Below, one piece after another: positions 9,765-18,319 of a stretch of DNA of 64,000 bases. Source of the DNA: Lachnospiraceae bacterium (GTDB taxonomy: Bacteria > Bacillota > Clostridia > Lachnospirales > Lachnospiraceae); contig CAJTCE010000014.1 in NCBI GenBank assembly GCA_910574745.1, forward strand, positions 18,844 to 82,843, written 5' to 3'. A program made the translations under genes and the position numbers. The notes under the pieces are model-generated. The model was not told where the DNA came from. It worked only from the letters and a program-made list of their open reading frames with translations, and made no database searches. Each line of letters opens with the position of its first letter. Position 1 is the first letter of the stretch.

Positions 9765-9805
9765 TTTGACAACTGTTGCAGAAATATTATCGTTTTTACC
9801 CATGA

Positions 9806-9836
9806 CGACCCCGGGCAGTGGAAGCACCCGGGGTCG
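9806..9836. terminator. GC-rich hairpin between convergent genes
   Basis: CGACCCCGGG and CCCGGGGTCG form a perfect 10-bp stem with an 11-nt loop between the 3' ends of the cyclophilin and amt genes. Neither side has a long T-run, so it may be a weak bidirectional terminator or mainly an mRNA 3'-end protector. Confidence 0.6.
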
Positions 9837-9879
9837 CATTGATATAGATAAACTAAGGGATTAAGATAAAAGCATTGAT

Positions 9880-11628
9880 TTATTCTACATCCTGTAAGGC
9901 GTCAAAGTCCTCTTCGCCTGTACGGATCTTAACAACCTTGTCAACATTGTATACAAAGATTTTACCGTCTCCGATATGTCCGGTATAAAGAGCTTTTTTC
10001 GCAGCCTCAATAACATCCGCTACGGGAATTTTGCTGATGACAACCTCCAGCTTAACCTTAGGTAAGAGAGTTGCATCCATTTCCACGCCGCGGTACATTT
10101 CGCCCGCCCCCTTCTGAACGCCACAGCCCATTACCTGTGTAACGGTCATACCTGTAACACCCAGGTTATTCATAGCTTTCTTTACCTTTTCATACCTGGA
10201 CAGCTTGGAAATAATTACTACTTTATAAATACCGCTTGTTGAGATAACCGGTGCGTTTACAACCTTAACAGCAGCTTCCTTCTGGACTTTGGAAGCTTCT
10301 TCATAATCTTCTGTACCAAGATTGGTATTCTCGTTTACTTCCATTGTCATGGTGTTGGAAATATCCATGATACTGAAGCCTGAGTATGCGGACGCAAGAC
10401 CGTGTTCGCAGGAATCTAAGCCCACAATCTCTTCTTCCTCGCTTACTCTCAAGCCCGCAACCGCTTTAATGACCAGAAAGGCAATGGTAATGGTAACCGC
10501 CGTCCATGCGGCTACAGCGGCAAAACCGATCAACTGTTTACCCAGAAGCGAAAATCCTCCTCCATAGAAAAGGCCGGTAAGAGTATCATTGCCGGGTGCG
10601 GATGTTGTTGCAAAAAGCCCTACCGCAATAGTTCCCCAGATACCGTTTAGGCAGTGAACCGCTACAGCCCCTACCGGGTCGTCAATATGAAGCTTGTAAT
10701 CCAACAGCCATACGCCAAACACTACCAGGAGTCCTGCTACAGCGCCGATAACCAGCGAGCCCGCCGCATCTGTAACATCACAGGGAGCGGTAATGGCAAC
10801 CAGACCTGCCAAGGAAGCATTTAAGCACATGGAAACATCCGGTTTCCCGTATTTCATCCATGTAAAGATCATACATACCACCGTAGCAATTGCCGGTGCA
10901 ATCGTTGTGGTAACAAATACGCTTCCCAGCTGTTCAACACTTGTACACGCCGCACCATTAAAGCCGTACCAGCCAAGCCACAGGATAAATACGCCAAGGC
11001 AGCCCATGGGAAGATTATGTCCGGGAAAGGCATTTACTTTTGATACTTTACCGTTTTTGTCCTTTGTGAACTTTCCGATACGAGGGCCTAAAATTTTTGC
11101 CCCGATCAAAGCGGAAATGCCGCCTACCATATGAATCGCACAGGAGCCTGCAAAATCGTGGAAGCCCATCTGTGCAAGCCAGCCGCCGCCCCAGATCCAG
11201 TGCGCCTCAATGGGATAAATCAATGCGGAAATAATTCCAGAATAAATACAGTAGGATAAAAATTTGGTTCTTTCCGCCATGGCTCCTGATACGATGGTCG
11301 CCGTCGTAGCGCAAAATACCAGGTTGAATACGAAATTCGACCAGTCAAACTCCGCATAATTGGTAAAGATATCAAATCCCGGTTTTCCTATCAGTCCTAC
11401 TAAATCTTCGCCAAACAACAGTCCGAAACCAATCAGGATAAAAACCACTGTTCCGATACAAAAGTCCATCAGGTTTTTCATTAAAATGTTGCCCGCATTC
11501 TTTGCCCTGGTAAAACCGGTTTCTACCATGGCAAAGCCTGCCTGCATCCAAAACACCAGTGCCGCGCCGATCAAAAACCAGACGCCGAACACTTCGCCGT
11601 TTACAGCGCTCAAAATTTCTTCACTCAT
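9880..11628 (-). CDS. amt: Ammonium transporter fused to a C-terminal PII signalling domain
   Basis: About 405 residues of Amt/Rh channel (11 membrane segments expected) are followed by a 50-residue linker and a full PII/GlnK domain (about 460-578). The channel has both pore histidines, in SCAIHMVGG and AVAVHCLNG. The PII part has the T-loop GCGVQKGAGEMYRG, the KVKLEVVI strand and the GHIGDGKIFV signature. Tyr46 of E. coli GlnB is present, but the uridylylated Tyr51 position is Met, fitting a lineage without that modification. GAGGAGG sits 1 nt from the ATG at 11634 and 7 nt from the ATG at 11628, so the latter is the start. The fused PII would gate its own channel by ATP/ADP/2-oxoglutarate state. 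Confidence 0.95.
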   Translation of the reverse strand: MSEEILSAVNGEVFGVWFLIGAALVFWMQAGFAMVETGFTRAKNAGNILMKNLMDFCIGTVVFILIGFGLLFGEDLVGLIGKPGFDIFTNYAEFDWSNFVFNLVFCATTATIVSGAMAERTKFLSYCIYSGIISALIYPIEAHWIWGGGWLAQMGFHDFAGSCAIHMVGGISALIGAKILGPRIGKFTKDKNGKVSKVNAFPGHNLPMGCLGVFILWLGWYGFNGAACTSVEQLGSVFVTTTIAPAIATVVCMIFTWMKYGKPDVSMCLNASLAGLVAITAPCDVTDAAGSLVIGAVAGLLVVFGVWLLDYKLHIDDPVGAVAVHCLNGIWGTIAVGLFATTSAPGNDTLTGLFYGGGFSLLGKQLIGFAAVAAWTAVTITIAFLVIKAVAGLRVSEEEEIVGLDSCEHGLASAYSGFSIMDISNTMTMEVNENTNLGTEDYEEASKVQKEAAVKVVNAPVISTSGIYKVVIISKLSRYEKVKKAMNNLGVTGMTVTQVMGCGVQKGAGEMYRGVEMDATLLPKVKLEVVISKIPVADVIEAAKKALYTGHIGDGKIFVYNVDKVVKIRTGEEDFDALQDVE

Positions 11629-11650
11629 AATCATTCCTCCTCAATAAAAA

Positions 11651-11732
11651 ATGTAAAGTCCATGTTTCCACCTTCCACTCCTTTGTGGCAACACAGCTTT
11701 ACATTTAAATAGCCGGACATTTCCTTTGTCCG
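11651..11732 (-). promoter_or_regulatory. Structured amt mRNA leader downstream of the attenuator
   Basis: Between the leader terminator and the start codon the RNA can form a 6-bp hairpin (CGGACA/TGTCCG, 11714-11732) and a long-range 8-bp pairing ATGTAAAG/CTTTACAT (11697-11704 with 11651-11658) that ends about 9 nt from the ribosome binding site. No known riboswitch class or ANTAR-type hexaloop pair was recognised. Confidence 0.45.
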
Positions 11733-11738
11733 AAATAG

Positions 11739-11767
11739 AAAAAGCGCTGAGATATTTCCCAGCGCCT
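11739..11767 (-). terminator. Terminator inside the amt leader (attenuator candidate)
   Basis: On the minus strand GCGCTGGGA-AATA-TCTCAGCGC is followed directly by TTTTTC. The hairpin begins only about 10 nt after the predicted transcription start and 110 bp before the amt start codon, so it would stop most transcripts unless read-through is allowed. Confidence 0.7.
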
Positions 11768-11780
11768 TTGCCTGTATTGA

Positions 11781-11809
11781 AGTATAGAACAAAGAATTCA
11801 TTTTGTCAA
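11781..11809 (-). promoter_or_regulatory. Sigma-A promoter of amt
   Basis: TTGACA, 17-bp spacer, TATACT on the minus strand, a near-consensus promoter. The predicted start of transcription is near 11774, just upstream of the leader terminator. Confidence 0.75.
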
Positions 11810-11870
11810 TTATAAAATTTAATTTATTTCCCCTTATAGCGAAGCACTTTGCCTTTTCACTCTTTCTTAA

Positions 11871-13055
11871 TTATAACGAAACTCTTTCTTCTTTAAATAT
11901 CAAATAATTTATCCCCCGGAAAATAAGCATCAGAAAAACAGCTCCAATCCATGCAATTCCATTGATTATATAGAATCGGAGACTGCGGGGATAAAAATCT
12001 GATACCAGCATCATGCCAAGCCTTATGATGAACATTTCCAGAATACAGCCTGCGGTCATCTGGACTATTTGCCATGAACCCATCTTTCCCCTTGTATTTT
12101 CTGGTTTCTCTGCTCCGTTCCTTACTATAACGAAGCATCCTGTAATAGCGACAATAATGGCTGAAATACCGTAGGATACATATATGTTTACGGGGTTCTC
12201 TACTCCAAACAGTATAAAGCCGGAAATAACAGGTCTTAGTATATAGATCCAGAACAGAATGGTTGCTCCGCATAACACATACTTCCAGCGGGCCAATTTA
12301 TTAATTGCATTTACAATAGTCTCGCCCAAATACTGCTCTGTGGTTTTTTTTCCACCAGTTGCTCCTCCCCTTACAAATTCCCACTTTAAAATCATATAAA
12401 TTATAAATAAGATAAATCCCCCATTTACCAAGTTGCATCGACGATTATTGACTTTTCTAATCTGATATTTATGCATTTTTTCCATTTCGTCTTCGAACGT
12501 CGTGTACATTTGCTCAATATTCTCCATAATCTCATCAGAAGTAATGGCAAACCTTTGTTCCATTTCACTATTAGGAATACATTTTCCGTCTTTATACAAA
12601 ATCTTATATAAAACATATTCTTCATTTATAGAAAAAACCACTATAAAAAGTGTCTCTTTTCCATACGTTCCCCGAATGCTATGGCTATTATTTACTTCCT
12701 CACTCGTACTGTCAAACCGCATATACAATCGGAATTCTGAATATCCACCTCGCAATATCCCTAATGTCCCGATATCTGTTTCCAAATCAACACTATATAA
12801 GCCTTCACGCTCAAATCTATGCCCTAATTCCCTCCAATCCCCTCTATATCTCCACGTTATATAATGTTCTGCATAGCTAAGAGCATTTTGCATATTAGGT
12901 ATATATTTTGTCTCTTCTATATATTTTGCCTCATTGGATAGTTGAATAATAACCCATCCTATAACTGCCAATAGAATAATTTTCAAAACTATCATGTATG
13001 GGCTTCTATCTCCTATTAAAATTTTTTTCTTTTTCATCCTTTTCTTCCCCATCAT
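11871..13055 (-). CDS. Membrane protein, candidate LXG-toxin immunity protein, copy 1
   Basis: A 394-residue protein, third in transcription order of three tandem paralogues. One N-terminal membrane segment (about 25-45) precedes a domain of about 150 residues that is probably outside the cell and carries the conserved run YAEHYITWRY, then a second membrane segment near 210-230 and four more towards the C-terminus. The C-terminal half is nearly identical at DNA level to copy 2, whereas the outer domain is closer to copy 3. The ATG at 13055 overlaps the TGA of a toxin-tail remnant; an internal ATG at 13037 aligns better with the paralogues' starts. Immunity function is inferred from position after an LXG effector gene. 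Confidence 0.7.
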   Translation of the reverse strand: MMGKKRMKKKKILIGDRSPYMIVLKIILLAVIGWVIIQLSNEAKYIEETKYIPNMQNALSYAEHYITWRYRGDWRELGHRFEREGLYSVDLETDIGTLGILRGGYSEFRLYMRFDSTSEEVNNSHSIRGTYGKETLFIVVFSINEEYVLYKILYKDGKCIPNSEMEQRFAITSDEIMENIEQMYTTFEDEMEKMHKYQIRKVNNRRCNLVNGGFILFIIYMILKWEFVRGGATGGKKTTEQYLGETIVNAINKLARWKYVLCGATILFWIYILRPVISGFILFGVENPVNIYVSYGISAIIVAITGCFVIVRNGAEKPENTRGKMGSWQIVQMTAGCILEMFIIRLGMMLVSDFYPRSLRFYIINGIAWIGAVFLMLIFRGINYLIFKEERVSL

Positions 13056-13168
13056 TGTTCAGTAGCAGCACGCTTTTGGAAAACTCCTGTTTCTGCCAAT
13101 CTATAATCAACTAATTCTATTTCCATATATTCGTTACTGTTATTCATAAGACTTTTATAAAAATTTCT
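13052..13168 (-). pseudogene. Stranded 3' fragment of an LXG toxin gene
   Basis: The minus strand encodes RNFYKSLMNNSNEYMEIE and then LVDYRLAETG before a TGA at 13052. This aligns with the last 35 or so codons of the intact LXG protein (RNFYKSLINSSNEYMEIE). The fragment has no start of its own. It is fused upstream to the last codons of immunity copy 2 and its stop overlaps the start of immunity copy 1. It is the footprint of a lost toxin gene whose immunity gene was kept. Confidence 0.85.
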
Positions 13169-14315
13169 TTTTTTTCATTACCAAACAATTTACCTTTTTC
13201 AAAATGAACACCAGAAAAACAGCCCCAATCCATGCAATTCCATTGATTATATAGAATCGAAGACTGCGGGGATAAAAATCCGATACAAACACCATGCCAA
13301 GCCTTATGATGAACATTTCCAGAATACAGCCTGCGGTCATCTGGACTATTTGCCATGAACCCATCTTTCCCCTTGTATTTTCTGGTTTCTCTGCTCCGTT
13401 CCTTACTATAACGAAGCATCCTGCAATAGCAACAATCATGGCTGAAATACCGTAGGATACATATATGTTTACGGGGTTCTCTACTCCGAACAGGATAAAG
13501 TTGGAAATAACAGGTCTTAGTATATAAATCCAGAACAGTATCGTCGCTCCGGATAACGCATATTTCCAACGGGTAAATTTATGAATCGTATTTACAATCG
13601 CTTCCTCCAGATACTGCTCTGTGGGCTTATCCCCGTCTGTGGCCTCTGCCATTATGAACCTCCATTTATAAAACATATAAATTGCAAATAGTATAAAACC
13701 CAAATTTGCTAAATTCTTTCGGCGTTTTCTTACTTTTTCGATTTGATACTCGTGCATTTTTCGCAATTCAGATTCAAACGATGCACACATTTCTTCGGCA
13801 TGATTTATAATTTCATCAGTAGTAATGCCTGAATATTTTTCCATTTCAGGGTTGGATACATAATGCCCGTTTTCATACAGAATTTGATATGATGCATAGT
13901 CTTCTTTTTTCCAAAAAGTTACCATAATAGGCGTCTCCTCGCCGTATGGAATATTAATAATATAATTAATATCTTTGGTTTCTTTTGTACTGTCAAGCCG
14001 ATTCTGTAATAGAATATCATATCCTCTCGATAATTCCCAAGTTATAGAAGCCGTTCTTGGTATAAGGTAATATAAACCATCAGACTTAGCAATGTATCCT
14101 AATTTTTCCCAGTCCCTTCCGTATCTCCACGTTATATAGTGCTCTGCATAATCAAGGGAATTTTTCATATCAGGAATGTATTTAGTCTCCTCTATATTTT
14201 TTGCTTTATTAGATAATTGGAGCACAAAATAGCTAAGTCCTATTAATATAACGATTTTTATTACAAATGCAAATGGTGTTTTATTTTTTATAACTTTTCT
14301 AATTAGTTTTTTCAA
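13155..14315 (-). CDS. Membrane protein, candidate LXG-toxin immunity protein, copy 2
   Basis: A 386-residue paralogue with the same layout: membrane segment at about 14-35, outer domain with YAEHYITWRYGRDW, and a multi-spanning C-terminal half. The start is TTG at 14315 behind AAGGGAG. Its outer domain is the most divergent of the three, while its C-terminal half matches copy 1 almost base for base. The last residues (KKKKFL) lie in the junction with the stranded toxin fragment, so its original C-terminus has been replaced. It lies 31 bp downstream of copy 3. No enzymatic motif is visible. Confidence 0.7.
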   Translation of the reverse strand: MKKLIRKVIKNKTPFAFVIKIVILIGLSYFVLQLSNKAKNIEETKYIPDMKNSLDYAEHYITWRYGRDWEKLGYIAKSDGLYYLIPRTASITWELSRGYDILLQNRLDSTKETKDINYIINIPYGEETPIMVTFWKKEDYASYQILYENGHYVSNPEMEKYSGITTDEIINHAEEMCASFESELRKMHEYQIEKVRKRRKNLANLGFILFAIYMFYKWRFIMAEATDGDKPTEQYLEEAIVNTIHKFTRWKYALSGATILFWIYILRPVISNFILFGVENPVNIYVSYGISAMIVAIAGCFVIVRNGAEKPENTRGKMGSWQIVQMTAGCILEMFIIRLGMVFVSDFYPRSLRFYIINGIAWIGAVFLVFILKKVNCLVMKKKKFL

Positions 14316-14346
14316 TTATGTTCTCCCTTAATAAAGTGACAGATAC

Positions 14347-15534
14347 TTAATCTATTTTTTCTTGATTGCAGTTAGGCCTTTTCTTTAGCATCAAATATCT
14401 TATCCCCCTGAAAATAAGCATCAGGAAAACAGCTCCAATCCATGCAGTTCCATTAATCATATAAAACTGCAGACTGCGGGGATAAAAATCCGATACAAGC
14501 ATCATGCCGAGCCTTATGATGAGCATTTCAAGAATGCAACCCGCCATCATCTGAAGTATTTTCCATGTGGTCGCCTGTCTCGCTGTCGCATTTTCGGATG
14601 TTTCTGCTCCTTTTCTTGTTATTATGGAGCATCCTGCGATAGCAATAACAACGACTGACATACCATAAGCTATGTATACATTTGCGTTTCTCTCCACTTG
14701 AAACAATATAAATTGGGAAATGACAGGTCGTAGTATATATATCCAGAACAGGATTACCGCACCGCATAACACATACTTCCAGCGGGAAAATTTATTGATT
14801 GTATTTACAATAGTCTCGCCCAGACATTGTTCTGTGGGCTTATCCTCTTCTATTGCCTCTGCCATTATGATTCTCCATTTAAAAAACAGATAAAGTGCAA
14901 GTAATATAAATCCCAAATTTGTCAAATTTTTCCGGCGTTTTCTTACTTTTTCGATTTGATACTTGTGCATTTTTAGCAATTCAGATTCAAATATTGTATA
15001 TATTTGTTCAATATTCTCCCTAATCTCATCAGTAGATATAGAAAACCGTTGTTCCATTTCAAAATTTCGAACGCATTTCCCATCTTTATACATAATTTCA
15101 TATAAGACATATTCCTCATCTTCAGAAAAAACCACCGTAAAAAGCGCTTCTTTTTCATATACTCCCCGAATACTATGTCCATTATTTATTTCTTCCTGCG
15201 TACTATTAAACCATGCATAAAATAGAAATTCCGATTGTCCCCCTCGCATTATTTTTAATCTTCTGATATCCGTTTCCAAGTCAAGGCTATATAATCCATC
15301 ATGATTAAACCTATGCCCTAATTTTCTCCAATCCCCTCCATATCTCCATGTTATATAATGCTCTGCATAATCAAGAGCATTTTGCATATCGGGTATATAT
15401 TGGGTCTCTTCTATGTTTTTAGCCTCATTTGATAATTGAATAAAAAGATAGCCAAACCCCATCAAAATGCACATTTTTATTACGGATGCAAATGGTGTTT
15501 TATTTTTTATAAGTCTGTTAATCTGTTTTTTCAA
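14347..15534 (-). CDS. Membrane protein, candidate LXG-toxin immunity protein, copy 3 (next to toxin)
   Basis: A 395-residue paralogue and the first immunity candidate after the LXG gene (55-bp gap), therefore the most likely cognate partner. The start is TTG at 15534 with AAAGGAG at proper spacing. It has an N-terminal membrane segment (about 14-35), the outer domain with YAEHYITWRYGGDW, a membrane segment near 210 and a four-helix C-terminal part. TipC-type immunity proteins against LXG toxins acting outside the membrane also expose a domain to the cell exterior; similarity to TipC itself was not established. Confidence 0.7.
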   Translation of the reverse strand: MKKQINRLIKNKTPFASVIKMCILMGFGYLFIQLSNEAKNIEETQYIPDMQNALDYAEHYITWRYGGDWRKLGHRFNHDGLYSLDLETDIRRLKIMRGGQSEFLFYAWFNSTQEEINNGHSIRGVYEKEALFTVVFSEDEEYVLYEIMYKDGKCVRNFEMEQRFSISTDEIRENIEQIYTIFESELLKMHKYQIEKVRKRRKNLTNLGFILLALYLFFKWRIIMAEAIEEDKPTEQCLGETIVNTINKFSRWKYVLCGAVILFWIYILRPVISQFILFQVERNANVYIAYGMSVVVIAIAGCSIITRKGAETSENATARQATTWKILQMMAGCILEMLIIRLGMMLVSDFYPRSLQFYMINGTAWIGAVFLMLIFRGIRYLMLKKRPNCNQEKID

Positions 15535-15589
15535 TCATGTTCTCCTTTAACAAATCCTTGGATTCCTGTACTATTTCTTCCGGCAGCTT

Positions 15590-17200
15590 TTAGAATGTCG
15601 GATAGATCCCCGTTTCTGCCAGATCAAGATAAACCGGCTCAATTTCCATATATTCATTACTACTATTTATCAGGCTTTTATAAAAATTTCTTTGTACTTT
15701 TGCCCTTTCCGTATAAATATCTCTTAGTAAGGAAGCTTTATCCCCGTTTAGAATACCCTTTACTGCATTCTTCGTTGCTTCAATCCCTATGTCCGCCCAA
15801 ATTCCAATCGGATTGCTCAATATATGGGTTTGCCCTTTTTCCATCTGATTTTCCAAATATTCCACTCCCCTTTTATAATCCCCCTCTCCCAGATTTACAA
15901 TGAATTCACTCGCCCTGTTAATTTCTCCGCTTGATATTCCGGAATAATATCGTCCAATTACTCCAATGCAATTATCATTACAGGCCAACCTGTTGCAAAG
16001 GTTAACCGCATCCAAATCTGCTTTATAATCATCCTGTGTTAATTTAGCTCCGTTACCCGCCGTTCCATATACGTCTCCTATATATCCTGCGTTCTCTTCC
16101 AGATTAAATATACCGCTGCAATACCACCCGGCAGCTCCACCTACAAGCTCCCATATTTTACTATTATTTTTCAGAAGAGTTGCACAGATAATGGACATAT
16201 GGCTTAAATCACATTTTAAATAATAATCATTTTCCTCTTTCTCATTTTTGCTGGATTGATCGTAATTATCTTTTACTACAGACTTCAAATATTCCCTTTC
16301 CTCTTCCGTCAACCCATACCTCTCCAGCATCTCATTTAACACATCCTCATTATAACTCCCCGCTATCTCATGCCAAACCGTATTTTTTATATCCTTATTT
16401 ACAGAATTAGAATAAATATAAGACGCCAACATTGCAAAGTATTTTTGGTTAAGATCCTCTACTCCGCTTTGCTGCATTCTATAATACAAATCATATAAAA
16501 TTCTTGACGTTTCATCATCAAAGCCAAAGTGTTCTCTCATAGCTTCAATATAAAGTTCTTTTTCTTTTATTTCCCGCTCAATCCACTTTCTGTCCAATTC
16601 TGCTATCCGGTTCAAATTTATATTATTAGTCCGATAGTCGATTGTCTTTCCATCAAAAATCGCTTCATGAAGGCATTCTATTCCTCTCTGAATTCCTGCC
16701 TTTTGTGCTTCCAATCCTCCGTAGCATCCGGCGGACGCTCCAAGAAAGTCATTGATCTGCTCCAGCTTCTTTTCTATCAGCCGCTCCGTCTTTTCCATAA
16801 CTTCCAAAAGCCCCCATGCACTGGAAGGCGGATTTTTTCTGCTAAGAAGCCCCCTGATGCAATCTATCTGATTCCTCACATTTTCCAACTCTTCTTTTAA
16901 GGCATCCTCATCCACATATCCCAATCCCGAAAGATGATTTCCGATACACACCTTATATTGATAGCTTTCCTGTATGGTATCTTCTATCAGCATGAGAAAT
17001 CCCCGAAGAACCGGTATATGCATGGTCTGGTAATAATCCCTGATACTGTCATAGGATTCTCCCTTTAATATATCCTTTGTTTCTTCCAATTCCGCCATAC
17101 AGCTCAGCAGCTTCCTTATCCTCTGTGCCGAACTGTTTAACCCCTCATTCATAATATCCAGCTGTCCCGCGGCCTGGCCGGGACTCATAACCAATCCCAT
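15590..17200 (-). CDS. LXG-domain type VII secretion effector (polymorphic toxin)
   Basis: A 536-residue protein. The N-terminal half (about 1-205) is all alpha-helical with the LXG-family pattern VDEDALKEELENVRNQI near residue 100, the region that targets toxins to the type VII secretion system. The C-terminal half (about 210-536) would be the toxin; its conserved-looking acidic and His residues (CDLSHMSIICATLL, IGDVYG, DDYKADLDAVN) suggest an enzyme, but I do not recognise the activity. AAGGAGG precedes the ATG at 17200, so in-frame upstream codons are not used. Two small helical partner genes precede it and three membrane immunity candidates follow. No secretion-machine genes are in the window. 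Confidence 0.85.
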   Translation of the reverse strand: MGLVMSPGQAAGQLDIMNEGLNSSAQRIRKLLSCMAELEETKDILKGESYDSIRDYYQTMHIPVLRGFLMLIEDTIQESYQYKVCIGNHLSGLGYVDEDALKEELENVRNQIDCIRGLLSRKNPPSSAWGLLEVMEKTERLIEKKLEQINDFLGASAGCYGGLEAQKAGIQRGIECLHEAIFDGKTIDYRTNNINLNRIAELDRKWIEREIKEKELYIEAMREHFGFDDETSRILYDLYYRMQQSGVEDLNQKYFAMLASYIYSNSVNKDIKNTVWHEIAGSYNEDVLNEMLERYGLTEEEREYLKSVVKDNYDQSSKNEKEENDYYLKCDLSHMSIICATLLKNNSKIWELVGGAAGWYCSGIFNLEENAGYIGDVYGTAGNGAKLTQDDYKADLDAVNLCNRLACNDNCIGVIGRYYSGISSGEINRASEFIVNLGEGDYKRGVEYLENQMEKGQTHILSNPIGIWADIGIEATKNAVKGILNGDKASLLRDIYTERAKVQRNFYKSLINSSNEYMEIEPVYLDLAETGIYPTF

Positions 17201-17220
17201 ATTTTTCCTCCTTAAAGTAA

Positions 17221-17589
17221 TCAGCAATTTAAAAGCTCTTTCTTTTTTCTCAGCTCTTCCCTTATGATTTCTTCCTGCTCATATGTACTTTGCTCTTCCC
17301 TCTGTAAGTCATCTTCTTTTTCATCCAATTCACGATCAACCTTGTTTCTCAGATCATGAAATTCGTCCGAGCATTCCTCAAGTTCACGGATAAAATGTTC
17401 ATCGTCGCAGCAGCCTGCAATGCTTTTAAAAATATCATGCATCTGTCTGTAAACATCCTCAAAATCATAACGGTCTGCATCCAGTTCTCTTTTTCTTCGT
17501 TCAATGCTTTCCCTTTCAATTTCAATAGCCGCCATTTTTTGATAATACGCATCATATATCCTCTGCTCTTTTTCATATTTTTCGTTCAT
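17221..17589 (-). CDS. Small coiled-coil LXG-partner protein (Lap-like)
   Basis: A 122-residue, highly charged, almost wholly helical protein, dense in Glu/Arg/Lys with heptad patterning, and with no signal peptide or membrane segment. Its start ATG overlaps the TGA of the preceding small gene (ATGA) and it ends 20 bp before the LXG effector start. LXG effectors are commonly encoded after two small helical proteins that bind the LXG domain and guide export; this gene fits the second of those by size, order and composition. Specific family membership needs a profile search. Confidence 0.75.
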   Translation of the reverse strand: MNEKYEKEQRIYDAYYQKMAAIEIERESIERRKRELDADRYDFEDVYRQMHDIFKSIAGCCDDEHFIRELEECSDEFHDLRNKVDRELDEKEDDLQREEQSTYEQEEIIREELRKKKELLNC

Positions 17590-17888
17590 TTCAAAAATAC
17601 CCCCGCGCCTGAAAAGTCAGCTGTCATATCATTTCTCATACTGTTATCCAAATCCGCCAGAGCGTCGGCTACCATCTTTATTCTGTCGGCGTCCCTTTCT
17701 CCCGCATTACAATAAGAATCCAGCATGGAAGAAATCCCTTGATAAATATTACATCCTGTATTATATATCCCGTGATTTGTACTGCCTGCACTTATTGCCG
17801 GAACATCTCTCAAAGGTTTTGTGTAAGATTTTAATATTGCGCTTTTGCTTCCCGCCACATAAGTATCGCTCCCCAACATAAACTCCAT
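17586..17888 (-). CDS. WXG100-like small secretion partner of the LXG effector
   Basis: A 100-residue helical protein, the first gene of the LXG operon. The ATG at 17888 has GAGAGGG 8 nt upstream; an earlier in-frame ATG at 17909 has no ribosome binding site. The size of exactly 100 residues, helix-turn-helix pattern and lack of a signal peptide match the WXG100/Lap1-type partners of LXG toxins, though no WXG motif is present. It overlaps the next gene by 4 bp. Confidence 0.72.
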   Translation of the reverse strand: MEFMLGSDTYVAGSKSAILKSYTKPLRDVPAISAGSTNHGIYNTGCNIYQGISSMLDSYCNAGERDADRIKMVADALADLDNSMRNDMTADFSGAGVFLK

Positions 17889-17909
17889 TTTTTTTACCCT
17901 CTCTTTCAT

Positions 17910-18160
17910 TTAATATCCACATTATGTAAACAGCTTTGTATAAAACCCCATTTTATTATTACCTTATAAATGGACTAAATTGCTAAATATGGCAAAAATT
18001 GTAATCCTCGAGGCAATTTTTGTATTCCGGGCCCTTACGTTCAAACTTTGTTCATAAATCATTTATAGATTTTTAATTTACATAACATCTTTTATCCATT
18101 TCTCCCCCATATACTAAATATATAAAATAAGTGTTTTAGTTATAAAAACTTTTTCATAAT
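17910..18160. other. AT-rich intergenic region upstream of the LXG operon
   Basis: No gene is seen. It holds an inverted repeat CAAAAATTG/CAATTTTTG (17993-18022) that could be an operator or hairpin ahead of the LXG operon. No convincing -35/-10 pair was identified. Confidence 0.4.
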
Positions 18161-18161
18161 A

Positions 18162-18187
18162 AATGCCGGGTAGTAATATCCGGCATC
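18162..18187. other. Short hairpin downstream of the aldolase terminators
   Basis: ATGCCGG and CCGGCAT flank a short spacer. No U-run follows on the minus strand, so its role is unclear. Confidence 0.35.
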
Positions 18188-18216
18188 CTCCCTTTTGTGT
18201 ATTGTTATTTCTCAAA

Positions 18217-18257
18217 GGGCAAGCCCGGCAGTTTCCCCCTGCCGGGCTTGTCCTTTT
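18217..18257. terminator. Strong bidirectional hairpin
   Basis: GGCAAGCCCGGCAG pairs with CTGCCGGGCTTGTC; TTTT follows on the plus strand and CCCTTT on the minus strand. It lies just beyond the aldolase terminator and insulates the aldolase from the LXG operon. Confidence 0.75.
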
Positions 18258-18262
18258 ATCGT

Positions 18263-18300
18263 CTAAAAAAAGCGATGCGCATAATACGCATCGCTTTTGT
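18263..18300 (-). terminator. Rho-independent terminator of fba
   Basis: On the minus strand AAAGCGATGCG and CGCATCGCTTT form the stem, followed by TTTTTTTAG, starting about 20 bp after the fba stop codon. Confidence 0.88.
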
Positions 18301-18319
18301 GATCTTTAATCTTGTAGAA

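Noticed and set aside
10322..11647. Plus-strand open frames across the ammonium transporter
   Set aside because: They mirror the highly conserved Amt coding frame on the other strand and have no ribosome sites.
11651..11767. ANTAR-type tandem hairpins in the amt leader
   Set aside because: The loops are not hexanucleotides with the conserved A and G, and the terminator hairpin comes first rather than second.
13144..13569. 141-codon open frame inside immunity copy 2
   Set aside because: It is a shifted frame of the C-terminal half of copy 2; a similar frame occurs in copy 1 only because the DNA is nearly identical.
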